Of a DNA stretch of 64,000 nucleotides, positions 1 to 7,509 are shown in pieces. Position 1 is the stretch's first letter. Every line of letters begins with the position of its first letter. This DNA comes from Magnetococcales bacterium WMHbin3 (GTDB lineage Bacteria > Pseudomonadota > Magnetococcia > Magnetococcales > Magnetaquicoccaceae), in assembly GCA_002753185.1 (NCBI GenBank), contig PDZX01000012.1:1-64000 (forward strand). Direction: 5' to 3'. A program made the translations under genes and the position numbers. The notes beneath the pieces were generated by a model that had not been told where the DNA came from, did not search any database, and saw nothing but the letters and a program-made list of their open reading frames with translations.

Positions 1-2
1 GT

Positions 3-848
3 GGCCGGGTGGAGTGGCTGGTGCGGAATGGCGAGGAGGGTTTTCTCCTGTTGTCCGACGAGATGAACAAGGAGATGGATCGCATTCGCCGGCAGATTCG
101 CGAGGCGGCCGGAGAGGTGGCGGTTCACGCGCGGGATCTGGTCGAGCGGAGCGGGACGCGGGGCGAGGAGAATCTGCGGGAGCTGGTGGGTGGGGTGACC
201 GAGGAGGTGAAATCCACCTTGCGGGTTCTGGAAGAGAGCCGGGCGCATCGGGACGTGGAGCGGGAAACCCTGTTGCTGGAGCGTCTGCTGACCCGGCACC
301 GGGAGCAGGTGGACGGGGTCCGGGACGCGGTGCGCGAGGAGCTGAACGAGACCGCCCGGCGGCTGGATCTGGCGCGGGAGGAGTCGGGCCGGGAGGTGGT
401 GGACCTCATCGCGCAGCGCGTGGAGGGCGCCTTTGGTGGCGTGGCGCTGGAGTTGGCCGAGATGCGGGACCGGCTGGCCGAAGAGCGGCAGGGGATGGAA
501 AACACGCTGCGGGAGTGGGTGCAAGAGGCCTCCCGTACCTCCATCGAGGAGAACAGTGTGCTGGAACGGCGCATCCAGGAGGTGCGGGCCGATCTGGACG
601 AACGGCATATGGGGATCATCGGGGTGATCGATCAGCTCGGTCAGGGGCTGGAGGACGATCTGGACCGGTTGCGGGACGGGTTGATGCACAAGAACGAGGA
701 GTCGTCACAACATGTGGAGCAGCATTTGAAGGACCTCGGTTCCCTGTTGGAAGGGGTGGTGACCAGTCTCGGTCGCGAGCAGGCGGTTTTCATCGAGATG
801 CTCGGCGAGCGGCTGGACACCTTGCGGCGGCGTTTGAAGGTCAAGTAG
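3..848 (+). CDS. Long coiled-coil protein, 5' end outside window; possible tail of a MotA/ExbB-type motor subunit
   Basis: The reading frame is open to the window edge, so the true start is probably upstream. The internal GTG at position 9 is not a convincing start. The visible 280 or so residues are almost entirely charged heptad-like helix rich in Glu, Arg and Leu, with no membrane segment and no catalytic motif, as in a cytoplasmic coiled-coil domain. It ends 10 bp before the CYTH-CHAD gene, which in turn is 10 bp before a MotB/OmpA-type gene, so the three are probably one operon. In ZorAB-like and other MotA/TolQ-family pairs the MotA-like partner often carries a long coiled-coil tail. 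Assigning this gene to that role is inference from context only, because the diagnostic membrane part would lie outside the window. Confidence 0.6.
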   Translation, partial: GRVEWLVRNGEEGFLLLSDEMNKEMDRIRRQIREAAGEVAVHARDLVERSGTRGEENLRELVGGVTEEVKSTLRVLEESRAHRDVERETLLLERLLTRHREQVDGVRDAVREELNETARRLDLAREESGREVVDLIAQRVEGAFGGVALELAEMRDRLAEERQGMENTLREWVQEASRTSIEENSVLERRIQEVRADLDERHMGIIGVIDQLGQGLEDDLDRLRDGLMHKNEESSQHVEQHLKDLGSLLEGVVTSLGREQAVFIEMLGERLDTLRRRLKVK

Positions 849-858
849 GGGCGGCGTT

Positions 859-2403
859 ATGGCGTATCGCACCTTGCGTTTGGCGATCGGGGATGGCGGG
901 CGGGCCTTCACCCTGGAGGAGCACCCGATGGTGCGCATGGCGTTGGTGGGCAAGCCGCGCCGGGTGGAGCGGGCCGAGACCTTTTTCGACACCCCGGATC
1001 TGCGGCTGCGGCAGTCGGGTTGGACGCTGACCCTGCGTCGGCGGGGGGAGCGGTGGTTCGGCTGCGCCACCTCGACCCGCGAGGAGAGCGAGGGGGTCGG
1101 GGAGTGGGAGTGCGGCCTTGGCGAGGCCACGCCCGACTGGGGGGAGATTCGTCGTCATCTGCCGGAGGCGGCGCGGGAAGGGATCCGGGGCAGAAAGCCG
1201 GAGGCCTTGTTCGAAATGACCTGCGTGGAGGAGCGGGTACGGCTGGAGTTTCCGGACGGCACGCGGATCCAGGCGCGGGAGTTGCGCGGCGAGTCGCGGC
1301 GCGACGGGGTGGTGGAGGAGCGGTTTCACGAGTTGATTCTGGATGCCTTGTCCGGCGCGCCGCAGCGGTTCTTTCATGCCGCGCTGGCCCTGGCTCGGCA
1401 CTATGCCGCGCATCTGGAGCCGATGAGTCCGGCCGATCGTGGGTTTGTCCGTCTCGATGCCGGCTGGCTCGCGCCGGTCCCCCGCCGGGACGCCGGGGTG
1501 GGGCGGGGCGCCGGGGTCCTGGAGGCCTTTACGCTGGCGGGGAGCGGTCTGTTGCAGGAGATTCTGGACAATCTCGCGCCGTTGGCCCACGGTTCCGGGG
1601 CGGTTCGTTTGGCGGCCGCCGAGCGGGTGCGGGGGGCGATGGCGCGTTTGGCGGGGTTGTTCGGTTTGTTTCATCCGCTGTTGCCCGACAAGGTGCGGCG
1701 TGAGCCGGAGGCCGAACTGAACTGGCTGCTGGGCGAGCTGGAGCCTCTGGGGGAGTGGCTGGCGCTGGAGCGGCAGGTGTTGCTTCCCATGCGCGGGCGT
1801 TGCGCGGAGTATGTCCAGCTCGATTCGATCCTCGAAAAACATGGCAGGAAACGCCAATTGGCCGCCGAGCGGGTGGCCGGGGTGGTGGCCTCTGTCCGTT
1901 TCACCCAGTTGATGCTGGGCTTTGCCGGCTGGCTGGTGGGGGTGGAGGAGTTGCGCAACTCCCTGTTGGCGGCCGAGCCGCTGTTGCGGGATCGGTTGAA
2001 CGGGAGCGGGGAGGGGCTGGCGCGGGAGGGGTTGCGTCGCTTGCACAAGCTGCTGGTTGAGCAGGGGGGCAGGTACTGGGAGGCGGAGGGGGCTTTCCGT
2101 GAGCCGGTGGAGCCGCTGGCCCGGGCCGAGGCGATCGCCCATGCCCTGGAGCTGTTTCCCGCCTGGTTCGAGGAGAAGAGGGCGCGTCCCTATCGGGAGG
2201 CCCTGGACGGGGTGGTGGGGAGGTGGCGTGCCCTGGTGGGTCTGGCCGACGCCCGCAGGCTGTGGGACGATCTGGACTCCGGGCGGGACGAGGCGTTGCG
2301 GGCGTTGTTCGCCGGGTGGCATGGGGCGCTGCTGGAGCGGGAGTGGGAGGATGGCCGGCGGGCATGGGGTCAATTCCTCTCTGCTGCGGCGCCGTTCGGG
2401 TGA
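859..2403 (+). CDS. CYTH-CHAD domain protein (predicted triphosphate/polyphosphate-binding)
   Basis: 514 residues. The N-terminal part (about 1-190) looks like a CYTH/triphosphate-tunnel fold: the segment FFDTPDLRLRQSGWTLTLRR is the typical DTPD..L...G..LR.R strand pair, followed by Glu/Arg-rich alternating strands such as VRLEFPDGTRIQARELRGE. The C-terminal part (about 220-510) is all-helical and resembles CHAD, with R..M.RL..L..LFHPLLP and LNWLLGELEPLGEW. CHAD domains bind polyphosphate and CYTH enzymes bind or hydrolyse triphosphates; which applies here is not shown. The gene lies between a coiled-coil gene and a MotB-like gene with 10-bp gaps, which suggests co-expression. Histidine content of the CHAD part looks low, so its polyphosphate affinity is uncertain. 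Confidence 0.75.
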   Translation: MAYRTLRLAIGDGGRAFTLEEHPMVRMALVGKPRRVERAETFFDTPDLRLRQSGWTLTLRRRGERWFGCATSTREESEGVGEWECGLGEATPDWGEIRRHLPEAAREGIRGRKPEALFEMTCVEERVRLEFPDGTRIQARELRGESRRDGVVEERFHELILDALSGAPQRFFHAALALARHYAAHLEPMSPADRGFVRLDAGWLAPVPRRDAGVGRGAGVLEAFTLAGSGLLQEILDNLAPLAHGSGAVRLAAAERVRGAMARLAGLFGLFHPLLPDKVRREPEAELNWLLGELEPLGEWLALERQVLLPMRGRCAEYVQLDSILEKHGRKRQLAAERVAGVVASVRFTQLMLGFAGWLVGVEELRNSLLAAEPLLRDRLNGSGEGLAREGLRRLHKLLVEQGGRYWEAEGAFREPVEPLARAEAIAHALELFPAWFEEKRARPYREALDGVVGRWRALVGLADARRLWDDLDSGRDEALRALFAGWHGALLEREWEDGRRAWGQFLSAAAPFG

Positions 2404-2413
2404 GGGGGGAGTC

Positions 2414-3229
2414 ATGATCGAGCGCATGCGTCAGGCCCGGCGGGGCGGGGATGATGGACCGGGCAATCCGTTCTGGATCAGCTATGCGGATCTGATGACC
2501 GCGCTGGTGATGCTGTTCCTGGTGGTGATGAGCCTTTCCATGGTGACGATCGCCTCGCGGCCGATGGTGGAGAAGAAGCAGCGCGCCGGGGACATCCGGA
2601 CGATTCTGGTCCGTCTGGATCTCATGGCCGAGGAGGTGGGGCTGGACGTGCAGGTCAACCAGGAGGATTTTTCCATCGGTTTCGGCGAGCGGGCGCGTTT
2701 TCCCTTCAACAGCTACCAGTTGACCCCGGAGGCGGTGGAGATCTTGCGTTCGTTCGTGCCGGTTCTGCTGGCGACCCATGCGCGGCCCGACGGGGAGCGC
2801 TGGCTGGAGCGGGTGCATATCGAGGGATACACCGATGCGGTGGGGAGCTATCTGTACAATGTGGACCTCAGCCTGAAGCGGGCCGAGGCGGTATTGTGCG
2901 CCCTGCTGTCGGCGGACCTCCCTCCGGAGCAGTTGCGGCGCTTGCAGGAGTTGCTGGTCATCGACGGGGCCTCGGTGACCGCCATCCAGCCCAGTCCGGA
3001 GGAGAGCCGGCGGGTGGAGGTACGGTTGGAGTTCCGCCGTACCGACGACATCCGCCGCGCGCGTGTTTCCCCGGATCTGCCCCTGGGTCGTTGCGCCATT
3101 CCCATGGAGGAGGCCAGGAAGGGTGGCGTGGCCTCCTCCGAGAAGGGCGTGATGCGCGAGGCCGGGCCGGAGTCGTTGTTTCCTCCCGGCATGGGGATCT
3201 GGTTGGATCAGTTGCGGGAGGCCCCGTGA
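2414..3229 (+). CDS. MotB/OmpA-family stator-like protein
   Basis: 271 residues from the ATG preceded by a GGGGGGAG ribosome site; an upstream extension of the frame overlaps the previous gene and was rejected. Residues about 17-40 form one membrane helix beginning FWISYADLMTALVMLFLVVM. The Asp in the YADLMT segment is the position of the proton-carrying Asp in MotB and ZorB. A linker and an OmpA-like peptidoglycan-binding domain follow, with FPFNSYQLTP, EGYTDAVGSYLYN..LS..RA and a closing ESRRVEVRLEF. The family works with a MotA/ExbB-type channel to convert ion flow into movement. The Y.YN.DLS..RA and ESRRVE motifs recall ZorB-type proteins more than flagellar MotB. The accompanying CYTH-CHAD gene is not a Zorya component. 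Confidence 0.85.
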   Translation: MIERMRQARRGGDDGPGNPFWISYADLMTALVMLFLVVMSLSMVTIASRPMVEKKQRAGDIRTILVRLDLMAEEVGLDVQVNQEDFSIGFGERARFPFNSYQLTPEAVEILRSFVPVLLATHARPDGERWLERVHIEGYTDAVGSYLYNVDLSLKRAEAVLCALLSADLPPEQLRRLQELLVIDGASVTAIQPSPEESRRVEVRLEFRRTDDIRRARVSPDLPLGRCAIPMEEARKGGVASSEKGVMREAGPESLFPPGMGIWLDQLREAP

Positions 3230-3239
3230 CGGGGGTGGT

Positions 3240-3638
3240 TCATGCCGCCGCTTCCACGGTCACCTCGGTGGGATCTCCCTCCCAGAGGCCGTGTTTGGTG
3301 CAGTAGGCCAGGGCAGTGAGGCGCATCCGGGTTCCGCCTGGCACCACATGGAAGGTCACCTCCGCCTGACTTTTTTGTCCGGTCCCGCCCAGGGTGCCGG
3401 AGGGGAAGTTGGCCTCCGCCAGCAGGGTCTGGCCATCGTAGAGTTGAATCGATTTGATGTAGTGTTCGGCATCGTCGGGATGGCTGTACTCCGTGCCGAC
3501 GCGCACGGTCACGGGGAACTTCGTGCCGGCCTTGGCGCGTGCGTCGCATTGGATGAAGGGGGAGTGGCGGTCGATGTAGTCTTTTTTGGTCTCCCGTTCC
3601 ACGGTGGAGATATCGATGTAGCGGTTGATCGTTGGCAT
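3240..3638 (-). CDS. Superoxide reductase (neelaredoxin/desulfoferrodoxin type)
   Basis: 132 residues from an ATG preceded by CGGAGA; the longer open frame upstream has no ribosome site. Superoxide reductase reduces superoxide to peroxide at a mononuclear Fe(His)4Cys centre without making oxygen. All five expected ligands are visible: His in DRHSPFIQC, two His in YSHPDDAEHY, and Cys and His in YCTKHGLW. No N-terminal desulforedoxin Cys4 domain is present, so this is the single-iron class. The usual Glu-Lys before the first ligand His is Asp-Arg here, a conservative change. The gene stands alone, convergent with the stator-like operon. It suits a microaerophile. Confidence 0.88.
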   Translation of the reverse strand: MPTINRYIDISTVERETKKDYIDRHSPFIQCDARAKAGTKFPVTVRVGTEYSHPDDAEHYIKSIQLYDGQTLLAEANFPSGTLGGTGQKSQAEVTFHVVPGGTRMRLTALAYCTKHGLWEGDPTEVTVEAAA

Positions 3639-3795
3639 GTTTTTTCTCCGGTTGGTGATACAGTTGAAGGACGCGGCCATTTTCCCGGAAATGCGCCCAG
3701 AATTGCAAGTCAAATCGGCCTTGACCCTCATCTCGGCCACTTCCATTCCCATCACACGGCAACCAACCATGGTTTCGGTATCGCTATATAGCGGA

Positions 3796-4189
3796 TCAAC
3801 GAGGCAACAATTTTAATTCCAACCGGCAACCCACGGCAGCGGCATACCGGCGTAGCGTGGCCAGGGATGGCGACATTCGTCCATTCCCAAGCGAGGATTC
3901 CAGGCGGGAAATTACGTTTTTTATCGTGCCCATGCGGCTGGCAATCTCTTCCTGGGTCCTCCTTCTGGCGCTTGCGTGCCAAATCCAATTCAGGTTTCGG
4001 GGTTTCCGGTGTTTTTTTGATAAACGAATGCAATACCACGATTGCTCGACCGACCTGGGTGCAATAAAAAACACGTCCGATCCCCTCAGGGCCTTTCGGG
4101 CGCAACTCGAAGAGACCATCACCCAAAGCGGTTCATGCCGGAATGCGCAGCGGCGGACGTTGATCCCGTCTCTTTGATTCATCCTTCAT
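3796..4189 (-). pseudogene. Decayed HigB/HigA-type toxin-antitoxin fusion remnant
   Basis: Two out-of-step reading frames on the minus strand give pieces of one module. One frame encodes LGDGLFELRPKGPEGI and then RVFYC, followed by LDLARKR, typical of the phage-derived Gp49/HigB toxin, but it has an in-frame TGA just before this stretch (preceded by LRIPA) and no toxin N-terminus. The other frame gives a helix-turn-helix antitoxin end: TQEEIASRMGTIKNVISRLE, then SPSLATLRRYAAAVGCRLE. The toxin's C-terminal LARKR and the antitoxin's TQEEIA occupy the same bases in different frames, so the normal junction seems to be deleted. A 128-aa frame with an ATG at 4182 reads through the antitoxin part, but its first 70 residues are out-of-frame toxin sequence. 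Confidence 0.65.
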
Positions 4190-4367
4190 GGAGGGCGACC
4201 TCCGCCGTTGTCACGGGCTGGGCGGAATCGAAATCCGCGTTGCCCCACGCCGCCGCAGTGAGGACCTCCCGGATGTGGATGTCCACGGGCACACCGCGCG
4301 CCTCGGCTTGTAGCCACAATTGTTCGATCACCTCGTCGTCCACGTTGCGAATTTGTAAATGGCCCAT
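4179..4367 (-). CDS. FitA/CopG-like ribbon-helix-helix antitoxin (toxin partner missing)
   Basis: 62 residues from an ATG preceded by GAGGAGA at good spacing. The start GHLQIRNVDDEVIEQLWLQA followed by EARGVPVDIHIREVL matches the arc/MetJ-like RHH fold of FitA-type antitoxins, which bind their own promoter and neutralise a PIN-domain FitB/VapC toxin. No PIN toxin follows; the next sequence is the remnant of a different (HigBA-type) module, overlapping by a few bases. It is probably an orphan left by loss of the toxin. It could still act as a small DNA-binding repressor. Confidence 0.6.
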   Translation of the reverse strand: MGHLQIRNVDDEVIEQLWLQAEARGVPVDIHIREVLTAAAWGNADFDSAQPVTTAEVALHEG

Positions 4368-4788
4368 TTCAATCTCCTCGCGGCGGTAGTAGGGGTGCAG
4401 GATTCTCTGCATTGTAGCATTTTGCTGCACATGGTGTCATTGTCTGTTCAAGTATGTTTGTGTGTATTTAATTTTGTTTTAATAATACAAAAAAATCAAT
4501 CAGATAAAATCAAAGCCAGGGTGTTGCGTTTTGCTGCACCCTCGGACAAACCTACGAATTGCGGCAGAGGATTACGGAATCCGGTTGCGCGGGACCCACT
4601 TTGCGCGCACGTTTTGCTGCATCCTGGTCCAAATGGCCCTTGCGTGCCTCGAATACGGCAACCCCTTGCGATTCCGGCCTTTTTGATCGGAAGCGCATTC
4701 TGGCCTGCTTCTTGTAGTATATAGAGCCAAGCAGGAGGGAAAAACAAGCCCGGATACCAATAACCCTCAACCCGCGAGACCGAATAAA
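4368..4788. other. AT-rich intergenic region upstream of the DUF47-Pit operon
   Basis: About 420 bp without a gene. It holds three copies of TTTTGCTGCA and one inverted GGTGCAG (annotated separately) and AT-rich DNA. A weak sigma54-like sequence, TGGCCTG with GG-N10-GT to TTGTA, lies at 4701-4716 about 75 bp before the first DUF47 start. The last base differs from the -12 consensus, so it is only a candidate. Confidence 0.6.
4394..4624 (+). repeat. Three direct copies of TTTTGCTGCA plus one inverted half
   Basis: Copies are at 4420-4430 (TTTTGCTGCAC), 4529-4540 (TTTTGCTGCACC) and 4612-4624 (TTTTGCTGCATCC). An inverted GGTGCAG lies at 4394-4400. The reverse complement of the same motif occurs three times before phoB (13336-13496). 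A 10-base word should occur by chance far less than once in this window, so clustering at two phosphate-gene promoters suggests an operator for a shared regulator. No known regulator is assigned. Confidence 0.6.
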
Positions 4789-5469
4789 ATGCCCAATCAA
4801 TCTTTCCTGTTGTTCGGAAAGAGCATGAATCTGGACAAGCAGATCGAGGAATTTCTGAATCTGTTGTCCGAGGCCAATATTATTTTTCGGGGCGGGATCG
4901 GGTTTTACCTGGAAGAGGGGTCGGCTGGGGTGCGGTTTCAGGCCCGTTTGCAGCTTTCCCTGCATCACGAACGGGAAATGGATGCCCTGAGTCGCTTCAT
5001 CGAGGCCCAGTTGCGCACCCAGTTGATCGTGCCCGACCTGCGTGGTGACGTGCTGCAACTGTTGGAACAGCTCAGCCGTCTGCAAAGAATCCTGGTGCGC
5101 AACCTGGATGACGTCAACGTGGAGGCCCCGCTCTTTCCGGCCCCGCTCCATGCGCGCCTGAACGAGTTGTCCCACGCGGTCTCCCTGGCTGTGGAAACCT
5201 GCGTGGAAGCGGGACGGGTCTATTTCAACGAGACCGAAAAGGTGGGTGAATATCTGAGCAAGGTGGCCTTCTACGAAAAGGATGCCGACAAGCTCACCAC
5301 TGCCCTGGTCAAGGAGATCTTCGCTGCCGATCTCCCCCTGGACAGAAAGATGCACCTGCGCCGCTTCGCGGAAAAAGTGGACGAACCCGCCAACAAGGCG
5401 GAAGAGATCGCGGCATGGCTGGCCATCGTCTGCATGAGATATGCCCCCATGCAATCGGCAGTGAATTGA
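4789..5469 (+). CDS. DUF47 (PhoU-like) protein, divergent copy
   Basis: 226 residues, all-helical and soluble, of the DUF47/PhoU-like family that usually accompanies Pit phosphate transporters and is thought to control them. It keeps the family layout: an N-terminal helix pair (IEEFLNLLSEANIIFRGGIG), a middle region resembling ...DDVNVEAPL in place of the usual DREDI, and a C-terminal MHLRRFAEKVDEPANKAEEI bundle. It is clearly more divergent than the four other DUF47 proteins here, lacking their HxIVVQ tail. It is first in a probable operon with a second DUF47 gene and a Pit gene, and its upstream region carries the TTTTGCTGCA repeats. A distinct sensing role is possible but not shown. Confidence 0.75.
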   Translation: MPNQSFLLFGKSMNLDKQIEEFLNLLSEANIIFRGGIGFYLEEGSAGVRFQARLQLSLHHEREMDALSRFIEAQLRTQLIVPDLRGDVLQLLEQLSRLQRILVRNLDDVNVEAPLFPAPLHARLNELSHAVSLAVETCVEAGRVYFNETEKVGEYLSKVAFYEKDADKLTTALVKEIFAADLPLDRKMHLRRFAEKVDEPANKAEEIAAWLAIVCMRYAPMQSAVN

Positions 5470-5526
5470 ATACAAAACAACCAAACAAAAACAAAACACA
5501 ACATCAAAAACCTGAAGGAGAAAAAA

Positions 5527-6222
5527 ATGGGCGGTTCCAGCACGACTTTTTCCAAATTGACCAATCGCGTTTTCCCCCGCATGCCGAATTTCTACGGACT
5601 GATCCTCGAGCAGTGTGATCTGGCCAACCAGGCCGCCGCCCTGCTGGAAGAGTATGTCCAAACCGGCAACAAGTCCCGCGCCGACCAGATCCTCAAGCTG
5701 GAGCAGGATGCCGAGGTGATGCGCCAACGCAACCTGGATGTCCTCAAGAATGCCTTCGCCACTCCCATGGACCGCGAGGACATCTATCGCGCCTACACCA
5801 CCGTGGACTGCATCATCAGCTATGCCCACAACATCGTCTCCGAGATGGACACCCTGAACATCAAGACCGACCAGTACATCACCGACATGGTGGCCACCCT
5901 GCGCAACTCCGTCGAAATCCTGGGCGCCGGCTACAAGAAGCTCTCCTCCTCCCCGGCCGATTCGGACAAGGATGCCCAGCTCGTCGGCGCCGCCCGCAAG
6001 AAGATCGAAAAATCCTATCGCGCCGCCATCGCCAAGCTCTACCAGGGGGACACCTATGTCCAGAAGATGCAGCAGAAGCAGGCCGGCGCGGAAGCCGAGG
6101 CCATGTCCTATGTCCTGGATATCTTCAAACGCCGCGAAATCTATCGTCATCTCTTCGATGCCGCCATCGACATGGGCAGCGCCGGCAAGGTTCTCCATGA
6201 CATCGTGGTTCAGGTCGCCTGA
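5527..6222 (+). CDS. DUF47 (PhoU-like) protein
   Basis: 231 residues from an ATG after GAAGGAG. It is typical DUF47: the central TPMDREDIYRAYTTVDCI motif carries the conserved acidic metal-site residues of PhoU-like bundles, and the C-terminus RREIYRHLFDAAIDMGSAG then VLHDIVVQ is shared with three other genes in this window. It lies 57 bp after the divergent DUF47 gene and 55 bp before a Pit transporter, so it is probably its dedicated partner. Known family members modulate Pit-type transport; the molecular action is not established. Confidence 0.88.
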   Translation: MGGSSTTFSKLTNRVFPRMPNFYGLILEQCDLANQAAALLEEYVQTGNKSRADQILKLEQDAEVMRQRNLDVLKNAFATPMDREDIYRAYTTVDCIISYAHNIVSEMDTLNIKTDQYITDMVATLRNSVEILGAGYKKLSSSPADSDKDAQLVGAARKKIEKSYRAAIAKLYQGDTYVQKMQQKQAGAEAEAMSYVLDIFKRREIYRHLFDAAIDMGSAGKVLHDIVVQVA

Positions 6223-6277
6223 TTCCTGATCCAAAACCCATCAATCGGCCTGTTCGCCAAAAGAGATAGGGAATCCA

Positions 6278-7321
6278 ATGGACGCATCATCTATTCACAT
6301 TCTAATGTGGACGACTATTGTCGTCGTATTGATCTTTGACTACACCAACGGCTTTCATGATGCCTCCAACATCATCGGCAGCATCATCGCCTCCCGTGCC
6401 ATGACCCCGATCCAGTCGGTCGTCGTGGTCGCTGTTTTCGAAATGCTCGGCCCCATGTTGGCAGGGACCGCCGTGGCCAACACCATCGGCAAGTTCATCA
6501 CCATCGGGGATCTTCCAGCATCGGTCTCGATTGTGGTGCTGCTGTGGGGAATTTTCGGGGCCATCTTTTGGAATCTCCTGACCTGGTGGTTCGGTTTGCC
6601 GTCCTCTTCCTCGCATGCCCTGGTGGGAGGATTGCTGGGTGCCGTGGTCATGGCCGCCGGCAGCGACCATGTCTTGTGGGGATTCAAGGAGTTTTTCGCA
6701 ACCGGCAAGCTGACCGGTGTGAACAAGGTGGTCATCGCCTTGATCCTTTCACCGATCCTTGGGTTCATCTTTGGTTATGTGTTCAATAATCTGGTCGGTT
6801 TCCTGCTGACCCCCTGCAAACCCGTGGTCAACAACTGGCTGAAGCGGTTTCAATATCTCAGCGCTGCCACCTTGGCCTTTTCGCATGGGTCCAATGATGC
6901 GCAGAAGAGCATGGGTATCGTTACGCTTTGTCTGGTGTTGGGTGGCGCCCTGCCCAAGTTCGATGTGCCGTTCTGGGTCATTATGGCCTGTGCCGTCTGC
7001 ATCACCCTGGGGATCCTCTCCGGTGGGTGGCGTATCGTGCGTACCGTTGGATTCGGCATCTACAAGGTGCGTCCTCAGCACGCCTTTTCCGCTCAGCTCA
7101 CCGCCGGTACGTTGATCTTCGGCGCTGCCATCTGGGGCGCACCGGTCTCCACCACCCACGTCGCCAGCTCGTCCATCATGGGCGTCGGGACCTCCGACCG
7201 GCCCAAGGCGGTTCGCTGGGCCAAGGCCTCGGAGATCGTTTCCACCTGGGTGATCACCATTCCCGGTTCCGGCCTGGTCTCCGCGATGACCTACTGGCTG
7301 TTCGCCAAGATCGTCTATTGA
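6278..7321 (+). CDS. Pit-family inorganic phosphate transporter
   Basis: 347 residues with about ten hydrophobic helices. Both halves of the Pit/PHO4 family carry the signature: FDYTNGFHDASNIIGSIIAS near the N-terminus and FSHGSNDAQKSMGIV near residue 205. The WGAPVSTTHVASSSIMGVGT segment near the C-terminus is also family-typical. It imports phosphate (or metal-phosphate) with protons across the inner membrane. It follows two DUF47 genes and ends at a strong rho-independent terminator. A second Pit paralogue is at 17484-18539. Confidence 0.93.
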   Translation: MDASSIHILMWTTIVVVLIFDYTNGFHDASNIIGSIIASRAMTPIQSVVVVAVFEMLGPMLAGTAVANTIGKFITIGDLPASVSIVVLLWGIFGAIFWNLLTWWFGLPSSSSHALVGGLLGAVVMAAGSDHVLWGFKEFFATGKLTGVNKVVIALILSPILGFIFGYVFNNLVGFLLTPCKPVVNNWLKRFQYLSAATLAFSHGSNDAQKSMGIVTLCLVLGGALPKFDVPFWVIMACAVCITLGILSGGWRIVRTVGFGIYKVRPQHAFSAQLTAGTLIFGAAIWGAPVSTTHVASSSIMGVGTSDRPKAVRWAKASEIVSTWVITIPGSGLVSAMTYWLFAKIVY

Positions 7322-7333
7322 TTCCAACTGCCC

Positions 7334-7368
7334 TGCCGGTGGAGGTTCGCCTCCACCGGCATTTTTTA
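7334..7368 (+). terminator. Rho-independent terminator after the Pit gene
   Basis: Perfect 12-bp stem TGCCGGTGGAGG / CCTCCACCGGCA with a TTCG tetraloop, followed by a run of Ts. It separates the DUF47-DUF47-Pit unit from the PPK2 gene, which therefore probably has its own promoter. Confidence 0.92.
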
Positions 7369-7509
7369 TAAATGGTCATAATGGGGTTGCATCGTTCCCA
7401 GGCATGAAAGATAATTTCAAATAATTCGAAGCGGGGCGGGCGCAGATTGGCGCGGCATTCCTCTCCCTTCTTTCACCATAACCCGACAGTTTTTTGAGTG
7501 AGGAATGAC

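Noticed and set aside
3-3229. A complete Zorya phage-defence system
   Set aside because: ZorB-like features are visible but there is no ZorC, ZorD or ZorE and the window starts inside the putative ZorA position; a CYTH-CHAD protein is not part of Zorya.
3796-4182. Intact 128-aa helix-turn-helix protein
   Set aside because: Only its last 55 residues are antitoxin-like; the first part is out-of-frame toxin sequence.
4552-6234. Long open frame antisense to the DUF47 genes
   Set aside because: It is an artefact of GC-rich codon bias opposite well-supported genes and encodes no recognisable domain; the same applies to the long antisense frames at 9785-12040 and 31811-35128.
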